A stretch of DNA of 64,000 bases from Plesiocystis pacifica SIR-1 (GTDB lineage: Bacteria > Myxococcota_A > Polyangia > Nannocystales > Nannocystaceae), in assembly GCF_000170895.1 (NCBI RefSeq), contig NZ_ABCS01000041.1, forward strand, positions 1 to 64,000, read 5' to 3'. Each line of letters opens with the position of its first letter. Position 1 is the stretch's first letter. The notes under the pieces were generated by a model. That model saw only the letters and a list, made by a program, of their open reading frames with translations. It did no database searches and had not been told where the DNA came from. This document shows positions 34,899-42,363 of this stretch, one piece after another. A program made the translations under genes and the position numbers.

Positions 34899-36737
34899 CT
34901 ATTCGTCGGTGTCGGGGTCGGCGGGGACCATGTTGAGCCCGCTGCCGTCGAACACGGGCTTTGGATCATCCGGATCGGCGTCCTCGTCCTCGTCCTCGTC
35001 GGGGTCCTGGGGGACCATGTTGAGGCCGCTGCTGTCGAACACGGGCTTCGGATCATCCTCGCCCGTGGCGTCGCCGCCCTCGTCCTCGTCGTCGTCGTCC
35101 CAGTCGTCGTCCTCGTCGTCCTGCTCGGCCATCATCTCGGCGATGGACTTGACCCGCTTGCCCTCGGGGCCAACGGACGGCGGCGGGGCGCCCATGTCAC
35201 CGACCATGTCGCCGTCTTCGTCCTCACCCGCGGCGACCTCGGCGTTGCGCTGGGGAGGCTCCGGGAAGGGCTCGTAGAAGGGCTTGTCGCGCATGATCAT
35301 GTTGACCGGCCCCATGGCGAAGCTCGGGACGTAGGTCACGCCGACCAGGCCGATGAGCATCAGGCCGATGAATGGGATCACGCCCTTGGCGATCTCGCCC
35401 AGCGGCGTTCGGAACACCGAGGAGGCCACGAACAGGTTGATGCCGATGGGCGGCGTCAGGTAGCCGATCTCGAGGTTGACGATGAAGATGATCCCCAGGT
35501 GCACGGGGTCGATGCCCAGCTCGGCGCCGATCGGGGCGAGCAGGGGGGCGATGATCAAGATGGCGCTGATGGAGTCCATGAGCGCGCCGACCAGCAGCAG
35601 GAACACGTTGACGATCAGCAGGAAGGTGATCGGCGTCAGGTTGCGGTCGAGGATCCACGCGACCACGCGCTGGGGGATGAGCTCCTCGACCAGGAAGGCG
35701 TTGAGGCCGAAGGCCAGCGCCATGATGATCAGGATCGTGCCCATGTTGACCACGGCCTCGGTGAGGATCCGCGGGATGTCGGAGGGGCCGATGTCGCGGT
35801 GGATCAGCAGCTCGACGATGAGCGCGTAGATCACCGAGACGGCGGCGGCCTCGGTCGGCGTGAACATGCCGGTGTAGATGCCGCCGAGGATGACCACCGG
35901 CAGGCTGATGGCCCAAAAGCCGTCGCGGAAGCGCTCGACGACGACCTTGAACTCGAAGGTCTCGCGCTCGACGTTGCGGGCGTTCAGGGGCGCGCGCAGG
36001 GCCATGAGGCCGCCGATGAGCAGGCCCGGGATGACGCCGGCGAGGAACAGCTCGGCGACGTCGATGGGCTGGGAGCTCGACGCCACGATGGCGTAGACGA
36101 GCATCGGGATGGACGGCGGGATCAGGATGCCGAGCGAGCCGCCCGAGGTGACCAGGCCCAAGCTAAAGCGCTTGTCGTAGCCGGCCTTGACCAGCTGCGG
36201 ATACATCATCGAGCCGATCGCGATGACCGTGACCGGGCTCGAGCCCGAGATCGCCGCGAACACGACGCAGGACACGACGCTGGCGATGGCCAGGCCGCCG
36301 GGCATCCAGCCGACCAGGGCCCGGGCGAAGTCCACGAGGCGCTGGGCGATGCCGCCCTCGCTCATGATCGCGCCGCTGGCCACGAAGAAGGGGATGGCCA
36401 GGAGCACGTTCTTGCTCATCATGTCCGCCGCCTTGTCGGGCAGCAGATCGAGGGTCTCGAGGCCCTTGAAGTCCTCGCCCAGGAGCGCGAAGCAGAGCAT
36501 GGCGAGGACGCCGATGATCACGAACAGGGGCATGCCCAGGGCGACCATCAGGGCCAGGGCGGCGAACAGCAGCAGCAGGCCCGTGCCCGTGCTGACCTTG
36601 GCGCCCTCGGTGATGAGGTCGTCGCCGCCGGCCATGGCGTTGATGGCGAGCAAGGCGACGAACAGGAACACACACAGGGCGCCGGCCTTGGCGGCGCGCT
36701 TGCGGGCTTGGATGCTGGGGGGCTCGAGGAGCTTCAT
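34899..36737 (-). CDS. dctM: TRAP transporter large membrane subunit DctM with repeated acidic tail
   Basis: 612-residue large permease of a tripartite ATP-independent periplasmic (TRAP) transporter, which uses ion gradients to import a solute handed over by the DctP protein. Typical DctM features are about twelve hydrophobic segments, VIIGVLAMLCFALLG, FFVASGAIMSEGGIAQRLV, SGSSPVTVIAIGSMM, GGSLGILIPPSIPML, FTPTEAAAVSVIYAL, and INLFVASSVF. Family members are usually 425-450 residues; the extra length lies mainly in a C-terminal tail (about 500-612) that is highly acidic and contains two near-copies of DDPKPVFDxSGLNMVP. The start overlaps the dctQ stop by four bases (ATGA). The tail should be cytoplasmic or periplasmic according to topology; its role is unknown. 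Confidence 0.93.
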   Translation of the reverse strand: MKLLEPPSIQARKRAAKAGALCVFLFVALLAINAMAGGDDLITEGAKVSTGTGLLLLFAALALMVALGMPLFVIIGVLAMLCFALLGEDFKGLETLDLLPDKAADMMSKNVLLAIPFFVASGAIMSEGGIAQRLVDFARALVGWMPGGLAIASVVSCVVFAAISGSSPVTVIAIGSMMYPQLVKAGYDKRFSLGLVTSGGSLGILIPPSIPMLVYAIVASSSQPIDVAELFLAGVIPGLLIGGLMALRAPLNARNVERETFEFKVVVERFRDGFWAISLPVVILGGIYTGMFTPTEAAAVSVIYALIVELLIHRDIGPSDIPRILTEAVVNMGTILIIMALAFGLNAFLVEELIPQRVVAWILDRNLTPITFLLIVNVFLLLVGALMDSISAILIIAPLLAPIGAELGIDPVHLGIIFIVNLEIGYLTPPIGINLFVASSVFRTPLGEIAKGVIPFIGLMLIGLVGVTYVPSFAMGPVNMIMRDKPFYEPFPEPPQRNAEVAAGEDEDGDMVGDMGAPPPSVGPEGKRVKSIAEMMAEQDDEDDDWDDDDEDEGGDATGEDDPKPVFDSSGLNMVPQDPDEDEDEDADPDDPKPVFDGSGLNMVPADPDTDE

Positions 36738-37783
36738 GCCTGGTCCTCCTCCGCGGCCTCGTCAGCCGCGTCGGCCGAGTCGGCCTTGGAGTCGTCTGGA
36801 GCTCCGTCGAGCTCGGGGGGGTCGCCGGGGATGGTCTCGATGCTGGCCTCCTCGTCGGCGAAGGGGTCGTCCTTGGGCAGGTCGAGGTCGCGGAGCTCCG
36901 CGGGCGTGTCCTCGAGCTCCCCGCGGAACGCGAGCACGCCCAGACCGACGAAGCGGACGGCCATCAGCGAGTAGGCGATGGGCACGATCGTGAAGGTCAT
37001 GAAGTAGGGGATGTCGATGCCGTCGTGGAGGCCGCCGAGGCCGTTGGCGATCTCGTACTCCTCGTGCTTGTTGAGGGCCCACTCGGCGGCGAGGTAGGCG
37101 AGCAGCAGGCAAAAGCCGGCGGTCAAGATGCCCGAGATGAGCCCGCTGACGCGTTGGATCCGCTCGGGCAGGGCGTGCTGCACGGCCTCGACCTTGAGGT
37201 GCAGGTTCTCGCTGGTGGCCATCGACGCGCCGACGAAGCTGACCCACAAGGTCAGGATCAGCGCGAAGGGCTGGGCCCAGTTCAGGCCCGTGGGGAAGCG
37301 GCCGCAGGCGAAGGGCAGCTTGCCCTCGACCTCGAGCTCGATGCAGGTCGCCTGCTCGATGTTGCCCGTGCCGAACAGGACCACGAGGACGCCGTAGGAC
37401 ACGGCCAGGGTCGCCGCGGTGTAGCCGAGGCAGTGCAGGTGCGGGCGCGGCTCACCGTGGATCTCGGCGTGGCTCTTGCCCGTCTCGTCGCCCCGGTTCC
37501 ACAGCGGCCGGCGCGAGGCGGTGCGGAAGCCCAGGTAGAGCAGGACGCCGAGCAGGACGACGGCCAGCGGCCCCGAGATGCTCTGCAGCGTGTCCCAGGT
37601 CGCGGAGTCGCGCTCAGCCCCGATCAGGCGGGCGATCTTCTCGGCGAGGATGCTGTCGGGGTCGGCGTAGCGGCGGTAGACGACGGACGCGAACACCACG
37701 ACCGACATCACCAGCAGCGACACCACCACGATCGCTCGCTCGGCCTGGAAGACCCAGTGATTGAGCTTCTTGATGAAGTCCAC
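36734..37783 (-). CDS. dctQ: TRAP transporter small membrane subunit DctQ, extended
   Basis: 349-residue small TRAP permease, about twice the usual 160-200 residues. The core pattern is a first helix IVVVSLLVMSVVVFASVVYRRY, a helix AVVLLGVLLYLGF, a WVSFVGASMATSENLHLKVEAV segment that is typical for DctQ (loop then amphipathic helix), and LISGILTAGFCLLLAYLAAEW, FMTFTIVPIAYSLMAVRFVG. Extra segments are an insertion between helices 2 and 3 with a further helix (about 120-150) and Cys residues, and an acidic Asp/Glu/Ala tail (about 300-349) that resembles the composition of the DctM tail. Overlaps dctM by four bases. It lies 177 bases after dctP with a stable hairpin between. Confidence 0.9.
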   Translation of the reverse strand: MDFIKKLNHWVFQAERAIVVVSLLVMSVVVFASVVYRRYADPDSILAEKIARLIGAERDSATWDTLQSISGPLAVVLLGVLLYLGFRTASRRPLWNRGDETGKSHAEIHGEPRPHLHCLGYTAATLAVSYGVLVVLFGTGNIEQATCIELEVEGKLPFACGRFPTGLNWAQPFALILTLWVSFVGASMATSENLHLKVEAVQHALPERIQRVSGLISGILTAGFCLLLAYLAAEWALNKHEEYEIANGLGGLHDGIDIPYFMTFTIVPIAYSLMAVRFVGLGVLAFRGELEDTPAELRDLDLPKDDPFADEEASIETIPGDPPELDGAPDDSKADSADAADEAAEEDQA

Positions 37784-37893
37784 GGCTGTATCCTACAGAG
37801 GCTCCGGCCGACAGAACAGGCGTAGCGGTGGGCTGCAGCGCGTTTTCATGCGAGCGCGGCCCAGTCGGTGGCCCGGCGGACGCCCAAACGCGG

Positions 37894-37929
37894 GAGAGCC
37901 CGGCCCCCTGCGTGGGGATCCGGGCTCTC
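37894..37929 (-). promoter_or_regulatory. Stable hairpin between dctP and dctQ
   Basis: GAGAGCCCGG (37894-37903) and CCGGGCTCTC (37920-37929) are exact inverse complements, and the loop itself contains CCCC and GGGG that can extend the stem. It lies in the dctP-dctQ gap. Such hairpins often protect the upstream mRNA or stop part of the transcription, giving more binding protein than permease. On the minus strand no T-run follows, so 3' stabilisation or partial attenuation is more likely than full termination. Confidence 0.6.
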
Positions 37930-37959
37930 AGGCTCACGAACGAAGTTCGCGCTTGGCGA

Positions 37960-39024
37960 TCAGAGGTGCTTGGTGATCGCCTTGTAGAAGCCGCTGCCGT
38001 ACTTGTCGGTGAACTTCTTGTGGGTCGGCTTGGTGGCCTTCTTGAACGCCGCGAGCTCGCTCGAGGTCGACTCGTGCAGCGCGATGCCGGCGGCCCCGAA
38101 GTTGTCGAGGAGCTGCTGCTTGATGGCGCGGACCTTCTTGCGACCGTAGGCCGACTCCTCGTCCATGGTGCCGAGGATCGAGCGCTGGAAGGCCGGGTCG
38201 AGCTTCTCCCAGGTGCCCAGGTGCATGACGGCCATGGCGGGCTGGTAGCTGTGGCGGGTCAGCGTGAAGTGGGTGATGGCCTGGTACCAGGAGGCCGCGA
38301 AGGTGAACAGCGGGGTGTTGTCGAAGCCGCTGACGACGCCCGTCTGGAGGCTGGTCATGGCCTCGGTGACGGCGATCGGCACGGGCGAGGCCCCCAGGGC
38401 GCGCCAGGTGTTGAGGTGCACGTCGCCCTGCTGCGAGCGCATCTTCTTGCCCTTGAGGTCGCTGGTGCTCTTGACCGGACCGAAGTTGGTGCCGATGGAG
38501 CGGTGGCCGTTCTCCGAGAAGAACAGCAGCTTGAAGCCGGCCTTCTCGAGCATCTTCTCGACGTCGCCCTTGACGTGCTTGTCGAGGATGGCGTCGGCCT
38601 TCTTGAGGCTCGGGAACAGGTAGGGCAGCTCGAGGGCGGCGAGCTCGGGGATGATGCTCGCGAGCGCGGCGGAGGTGCCCGCCCACATCTGCAGGCCGCC
38701 CTTGCGCGTGCGGCTGACGGTGGACAGCTCGTCACCCGCCGCGCCGCCGAGCATGGCCTTGATCTTCACGCGGCCCTCGGTCTCGGTCTTGACCCGCTTT
38801 TTGATGCGCTTGAGGTGCTTGGTCCACGGGGTCCCGGGAGGCGCGACCGTCGCAAGCTTGAGGGTGATCTCCGCGTCACCGGCGAGGGCCTTGGGACGAC
38901 CAATGAAAAAGGTCGAGACCGCGGCAGCGGACCCGACCATGAACTGGCGGCGGTTGGTCTCGAGAATTTTCTTGCTGTCCGTCATGAGCGCTGCGTTCGA
39001 CGCGATGGGGGAGGGTTTCTTCAT
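37960..39024 (-). CDS. dctP: TRAP transporter substrate-binding protein DctP
   Basis: 354-residue extracytoplasmic solute receptor of the TRAP transporter. The N-terminus carries a twin-arginine-like signal (TNRRQFMVGSAAAVSTFFIG), suggesting export in folded form by Tat. Family patterns are ITLKLATVAPPGTPWTKHLK at the mature start, GRVKIKAMLGGAAGDELSTVSRTRKGGLQMW, LKGKKMRSQQGDV, PVPIAVTEAMTSLQTGVVSGFDN (the domain-bridging region with the Arg/Asn ligand contacts) and LTRHSYQPAMAVMHLGTWEKL. Ligand class is not readable; many members bind organic acids. I use the ATG at 39024 (MKKPSPIAS); an ATG at 38985 (MTDSKKILE) also leaves a complete signal. The open frame above 39024 is unlikely to be translated. 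Confidence 0.92.
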   Translation of the reverse strand: MKKPSPIASNAALMTDSKKILETNRRQFMVGSAAAVSTFFIGRPKALAGDAEITLKLATVAPPGTPWTKHLKRIKKRVKTETEGRVKIKAMLGGAAGDELSTVSRTRKGGLQMWAGTSAALASIIPELAALELPYLFPSLKKADAILDKHVKGDVEKMLEKAGFKLLFFSENGHRSIGTNFGPVKSTSDLKGKKMRSQQGDVHLNTWRALGASPVPIAVTEAMTSLQTGVVSGFDNTPLFTFAASWYQAITHFTLTRHSYQPAMAVMHLGTWEKLDPAFQRSILGTMDEESAYGRKKVRAIKQQLLDNFGAAGIALHESTSSELAAFKKATKPTHKKFTDKYGSGFYKAITKHL

Positions 39025-39140
39025 GGCCTCGAGGAGGGGTTCACCGCCGCGCTGGGATCGCGTCGGGGGGTGGATGTACGGGGGCGTTTGCGCGCGAGCG
39101 CAACTCCTCGAGGGGGGAACGGGGGTGTAGAGTCGCAAGG

Positions 39141-39162
39141 GGAGTTCGAGATCACGAACTCC
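39141..39162. promoter_or_regulatory. Dyad upstream of dctP
   Basis: GGAGTTCG (39141-39148) and CGAACTCC (39155-39162) form a perfect 8-bp dyad with a 6-base centre, in the tatT-dctP gap, about 120 bases before the dctP start. It may be an operator, or a hairpin ending tatT transcription; no T-run follows on the minus strand. Confidence 0.4.
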
Positions 39163-39175
39163 AGAAGATTGGGGC

Positions 39176-39199
39176 GGGGCTCGGCGTGAGCCCCTTTTT
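39176..39199 (+). terminator. Orphan plus-strand intrinsic terminator
   Basis: GGGGCTC (39176-39182), loop GGCGT, GAGCCCC (39188-39194) followed by TTTTT is a textbook rho-independent terminator reading rightward. However, all neighbouring genes (tatT, dctP) are on the minus strand. It would end transcription entering from the left, for example a short or antisense RNA starting within or before dctP. Confidence 0.6.
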
Positions 39200-39258
39200 C
39201 CGGCTATCCGCGCGTGAGTCTGCGGCGGGGTCGAGATCGGCCGGCCGGAGGCGCTGGC

Positions 39259-40227
39259 TCAGAACCAGTCCTCCTCGTCCTTCTTGGCCATGAGCTCCTT
39301 GGCCTTTTGCTGCTCGACGAGCATCTCGGGCTGGACCTCGACCGGAGCCGTGGTGATGTCGGCGTCGATGACCTCCTGAAGGAGGGTGTCGAACATGTCC
39401 TCGTCGTCGAGCTTCACCGACAGGTTCTCGGCCATGAGCACCTTGGTGCCGAGGAAGTAGGGCGAGATCTCGAGGGACTTGTCGTAGTGCTCGCGCGACT
39501 TGTCGAGGTCGCCGCCGGCGAAGGCGGGGGCGATGGCGTAGAAGGCCCCGAAGTAGCGGTGCGGTCCGCCGTGGTAGTAGTTCGGGTCGAGCTCGAGGGC
39601 CCGGGTCATGGTCGCCTTGATGTTGTCTTTTTGGCCCACGAGCACGCCGAAGCCGGACTCGCGCGCCCACTTGCCCAGGGCGGTGGCGTACCAGTACATG
39701 GCGGGCAGACCGTCGATGCCGACGACGGTGATGGCCTCGTAGAACTTGGCCTTGTTGCGCATCTGCTCCTCGAACTCGGGGGACGCGGCCACGAGCGCGC
39801 GCTCGCCCCACCACACGGCGCGGTCCATGTAGTCGAGGTAGGAGTCCTTGTCGCCGCGCATGTAGCTGTCGGCGGTGAAGTAGTAGGCGCGGGTCAAGGT
39901 CGCGAGGACCTCGATGTTCTCGGGCCCGGTCGAGACGTCGGCGCAGCGGTCCTTGGGGGTGTTGGTGCCGGCGGTGCAGCCGATCGCGGCCTCCCAGGCC
40001 ACGATGGCCTCCAGAACCTTGTCCTTGCTCTCTGCGCGGGCATCCCAGGCGGCCTTGCCCGCCTCCATCGCGTTGCCACCGGCCGCGTCGGTGTTGGTCG
40101 AGCCGTCGGTGCTGGCGGGCTCGGGGGACTTGGAGCTCTCTTCCCACGCGGCGGTGCGCCCCTTACAGGCGCCGGCGAAGGTGAGTGCGATGGCAAGGGC
40201 GGCAAGCTCGATCGTGCGCTTCGTCAT
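39259..40227 (-). CDS. tatT: TRAP-associated TPR lipoprotein (TatT family)
   Basis: 322-residue predicted lipoprotein with lipobox FAGAC and a short Ser/Asn/Thr linker. The rest is helical and matches the TRAP-transporter TatT family, periplasmic trimers of TPR-like repeats first described in Treponema pallidum, which dock with DctP: LATLTRAYYFTADSYMRGDKDSYLDYMDRAVWWGERAL, WYATALGKWARESGFGVLVG, ATMTRALELDPNYYHGGPHRYFGAFYAIAP, DLDKSREHYDKSLEISPYFLGTKVLMAENL. The last part is acidic/Lys-rich. It is the first gene of the minus-strand set tatT-dctP-dctQ-dctM, a complete TRAP-TPR system. A divergent promoter region (40228-40380) separates it from a DUF5690 gene. Confidence 0.88.
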   Translation of the reverse strand: MTKRTIELAALAIALTFAGACKGRTAAWEESSKSPEPASTDGSTNTDAAGGNAMEAGKAAWDARAESKDKVLEAIVAWEAAIGCTAGTNTPKDRCADVSTGPENIEVLATLTRAYYFTADSYMRGDKDSYLDYMDRAVWWGERALVAASPEFEEQMRNKAKFYEAITVVGIDGLPAMYWYATALGKWARESGFGVLVGQKDNIKATMTRALELDPNYYHGGPHRYFGAFYAIAPAFAGGDLDKSREHYDKSLEISPYFLGTKVLMAENLSVKLDDEDMFDTLLQEVIDADITTAPVEVQPEMLVEQQKAKELMAKKDEEDWF

Positions 40228-40380
40228 TGGGGGACAATCCTCGTCCGATCGGATAACCCGTCGGCGGGGTTGTGGTCAAAGGTAACCGTGCATGCAGATG
40301 AGCATGCGCTTGGGCCGCGGTTGTGCCAGGAAGGGATTTCTGGGCCAAACCCGGGGGTCTGCAGGGCTATCCTCCGCGGC

Positions 40381-41646
40381 GTGACGGGCACTCGCCGCGA
40401 GATCGACCCCCGTTTGTTGGCGCTGTGGGCCGTGGCGGCTGCGTTCACGGCCTACTTTTGCATGTATTCGTTCCGCAAGCCCTTCTCGGCGGCGAGCTTC
40501 GACGGGGAGGTGTTCGGCCTGCAGCTCAAGATCGCCCTGGCGCTGAGCCAGGTGCTCGGGTACGCGCTGTCGAAGTTCGTCGGGATCCGGGTGATCAGCG
40601 AGGCGCCGCCGGAGCGTCGGCCCTACTACCTGATCGGGCTGGTGGCCTTCGCGGAGCTGGCACTGGTGGCCTTTGGGCTGTTGCCGCCCGCGGGGAAGGT
40701 GGTCGCGATCTTCTTCAATGGGCTCCCGCTGGGGGCGGTGTGGGGGCTGGTGTTCGGCTTCCTCGAGGGGCGCAAGACGACGGAGCTGCTCGGGGCGGGG
40801 CTGTCGACCTCGTACATCGTGGCGGGGGGGATCACGAAGTCGGTGGGCCGCTGGTTGATGGACCAGGGCGTGTCGGAGTCGTGGATGCCGGCGGCGACGG
40901 GGGCCCTGTTCGCGCCGCTGTTTCTCGCGGCCGTGATCGCGCTGGCCAAGCTGCCGCCGCCGACGGAGGACGACGTGGCGCTGCGGGTGGAGCGGGAGCC
41001 GATGGACGCGGCGCAGCGGCGGGGCTTCTTCTTTCGCTTCGCGCCTGGGCTCATCGCGCTGACGGTGCTGTACGTGTTCTTGACGGCGTACCGGGACTTT
41101 CGGGGGACCTTCGACACGGAGATCTACGAGGCGCTGGGGGTGCTGGACGCGTCGGTGTTTGCGAAGACGGAGAGCTGGGTGGCGGCCTTCGTGCTGGCTC
41201 TGTTGGCGGCGATGTTCTTGATCCGGGACAACCGCAAGGCGTTGCTGGGGATCCACGCGTTGATGGCTGTCGGGGCGGTTTTGATCGCGGCGTCGACTCT
41301 GGCGATGAGTCTCGGGTGGATCGGGGGGGTGACGTGGATGATCCTCAACGGCATCGGGATGTATCTGGCCTACGTGCCCTATGGGTGCGTGTTGTTTGAT
41401 CGGCTGATCGCGGCGACGGGTGTGGTCGCGACTTCGGTGTTCATGATCTATGTGACGGATGCGTTTGGGTATGTGGGGGTGATCGGGGTGATGCTGTTCA
41501 AGAACTTTGGGCAAGCCGAGCTGAGCTGGCTCGATTTCTTCGTGGGCTTTTCGTGGGTGACCGCGGGGGTGGCCTTGCTGGGCTTCGTGGTCAGCGGGCT
41601 CTACTTCGCGGGGGTGACTCGGGCGCCTCCGACGGCTCGGCGGTAA
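40381..41646 (+). CDS. DUF5690-family polytopic membrane protein
   Basis: 421-residue membrane protein with 10-12 hydrophobic segments and the general shape of major-facilitator transporters. The start GTG (40381) gives VTGTRREIDPRLLALWAVAAAFTAYFCMYSFRKPFSAA; the stretch TAYFCMYSFRKPF and the following FDGEVFGLQLKIALALSQVLGYALSKFVGIRV are characteristic of DUF5690, a group related to sugar-phosphate/organophosphate MFS antiporters (MYSFRKPF-like first helix). Also seen: FGFLEGRKTTELLGAGLSTSYIVAGG and KSVGRWLMD. The transported compound is unknown. The frame is open upstream through tatT but that is a shadow. A repeat with a giant hairpin begins one base after its stop and may end its transcript. 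Confidence 0.85.
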   Translation: MTGTRREIDPRLLALWAVAAAFTAYFCMYSFRKPFSAASFDGEVFGLQLKIALALSQVLGYALSKFVGIRVISEAPPERRPYYLIGLVAFAELALVAFGLLPPAGKVVAIFFNGLPLGAVWGLVFGFLEGRKTTELLGAGLSTSYIVAGGITKSVGRWLMDQGVSESWMPAATGALFAPLFLAAVIALAKLPPPTEDDVALRVEREPMDAAQRRGFFFRFAPGLIALTVLYVFLTAYRDFRGTFDTEIYEALGVLDASVFAKTESWVAAFVLALLAAMFLIRDNRKALLGIHALMAVGAVLIAASTLAMSLGWIGGVTWMILNGIGMYLAYVPYGCVLFDRLIAATGVVATSVFMIYVTDAFGYVGVIGVMLFKNFGQAELSWLDFFVGFSWVTAGVALLGFVVSGLYFAGVTRAPPTARR

Positions 41647-41886
41647 TGGTTGGGCGCCCGGGGTGGGTGCTGCAGGCAGCGCGCGCGGGCCGTGGGGGCC
41701 CCGCAGCGAGACTGGGCTCCCTGGCGCGGGGGTCGTGGGTGGGGAGGTTGTCTTCGGTTGATCGTGAGGGGGCGGGGAGGTGGGGACCGGCCCTTTACGC
41801 TTACGCTGCGGGGCCCCCACGGCCCTTTTTGTGCGCGCACGGGTTTGTTGGGGGCTTTCTTGGGTTCTCAGGGGGGCGGTGGCTAG
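41647..41886 (+). repeat. 240-bp repeat unit, copy 1, with giant stem-loop
   Basis: Directly follows the DUF5690 stop and ends with CTAG at 41883-41886. It recurs at 42122-42363 in the same orientation, with about 95 percent identity by eye over the first 190 bases. Each copy has an exact 22-bp inverted repeat (here 41687-41708 with 41804-41825) separated by 95 bases, with the right arm followed by CCCTTTTTGTG. Read rightward this is a very large intrinsic-terminator-like hairpin. No conserved protein is expected from it. Confidence 0.75.
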
Positions 41887-41901
41887 CGGGACATCGGAGA
41901 G
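41883..41901. repeat. Partial end of a foldback element
   Basis: CTAGCGGGACATCGGAGAG matches the terminal repeat of the 168-bp element at 41954-42121 at 17 of 19 positions. No partner end is found close by, so it is probably the remnant of another copy. Further CTAG sites follow at 41924 and 41954. Confidence 0.5.
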
Positions 41902-41953
41902 GGCCGAACTGACGTCAGGATCTCTAGCTTTCGGGGTCGTCGAGTTTGTCGCG

Positions 41954-42121
41954 CTAGCAGGGCATCGGAGAAGTCATCGCGGCTCCTCGCGCCGTGGATT
42001 TTCGTCGAGATCGCGGAGCCAAAACGCCGCTGTGGTGGATCCCACCGCAAGTTTTGGCGACAAAGAGCTCGGCGAAAAGACCAAGCGAGGTGTCGTGAGG
42101 ACTTCTCCGATGTCCTGCTAG
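41954..42121. mobile_element. 168-bp foldback MITE-like element
   Basis: Bounded by CTAG on both sides, with 22-bp terminal inverted repeats that differ at one position: CTAGCAGGGCATCGGAGAAG... at 41954-41975 and its inverse complement at 42100-42121 (CTAGCAGGACATCGGAGAAG... on the other strand). Further nested pairings run to the centre: CCTCGC/GCGAGG, TTTTCGTCGAG (41999-42009) with CTCGGCGAAAA (42068-42078, one G-T pair), GCCAAAAC/GTTTTGGC, and GGTGG/CCACC. So nearly the whole element can fold on itself. It has no ORF. This fits a miniature inverted-repeat element mobilised by a transposase that targets CTAG (IS5- or IS630-like), or a structured RNA. Confidence 0.7.
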
Positions 42122-42363
42122 TGGTTGGGTGTCCGGGGTGGGTGCTGCAGGCAGCGCGCGCGGGCCGTGGGGGCCCCGCAGCGAGACTGGGCTCCCTGGT
42201 GCGGGGGTCGTGGGTGGGGAGGTTGTCTTTGGTTGATCGTGAGGGGGCGGGGAGGTGGGGACCGGCCCTTTACGCCTACGCTGCGGGGCCCCCACGGCCC
42301 TTTTTGTGCGCGCTTGGGTTGGGTGGGGGCTTTCTCGCGTTCTCGGGGGATGCTGGGGGCTAG
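42122..42363 (+). repeat. 240-bp repeat unit, copy 2, with giant stem-loop
   Basis: Same orientation as copy 1 and offset by 475 bases. It runs from the CTAG at 42118-42121 to the CTAG at 42360-42363; the latter contains the TAG stop of the minus-strand TPR kinase. The 22-bp arms are at 42162-42183 and 42279-42300, identical to copy 1, again followed by TTTTTGTG. The loop differs by a few substitutions; the last 50 bases are more diverged and have a two-base indel. Confidence 0.75.

Noticed and set aside
41601-41840. Minus-strand peptide of 79 residues with a twin in the second repeat copy
   Set aside because: The similarity is explained by the DNA repeat. Differences between copies do not avoid amino-acid changes and there is no ribosome site, so I treat the repeats as non-coding.
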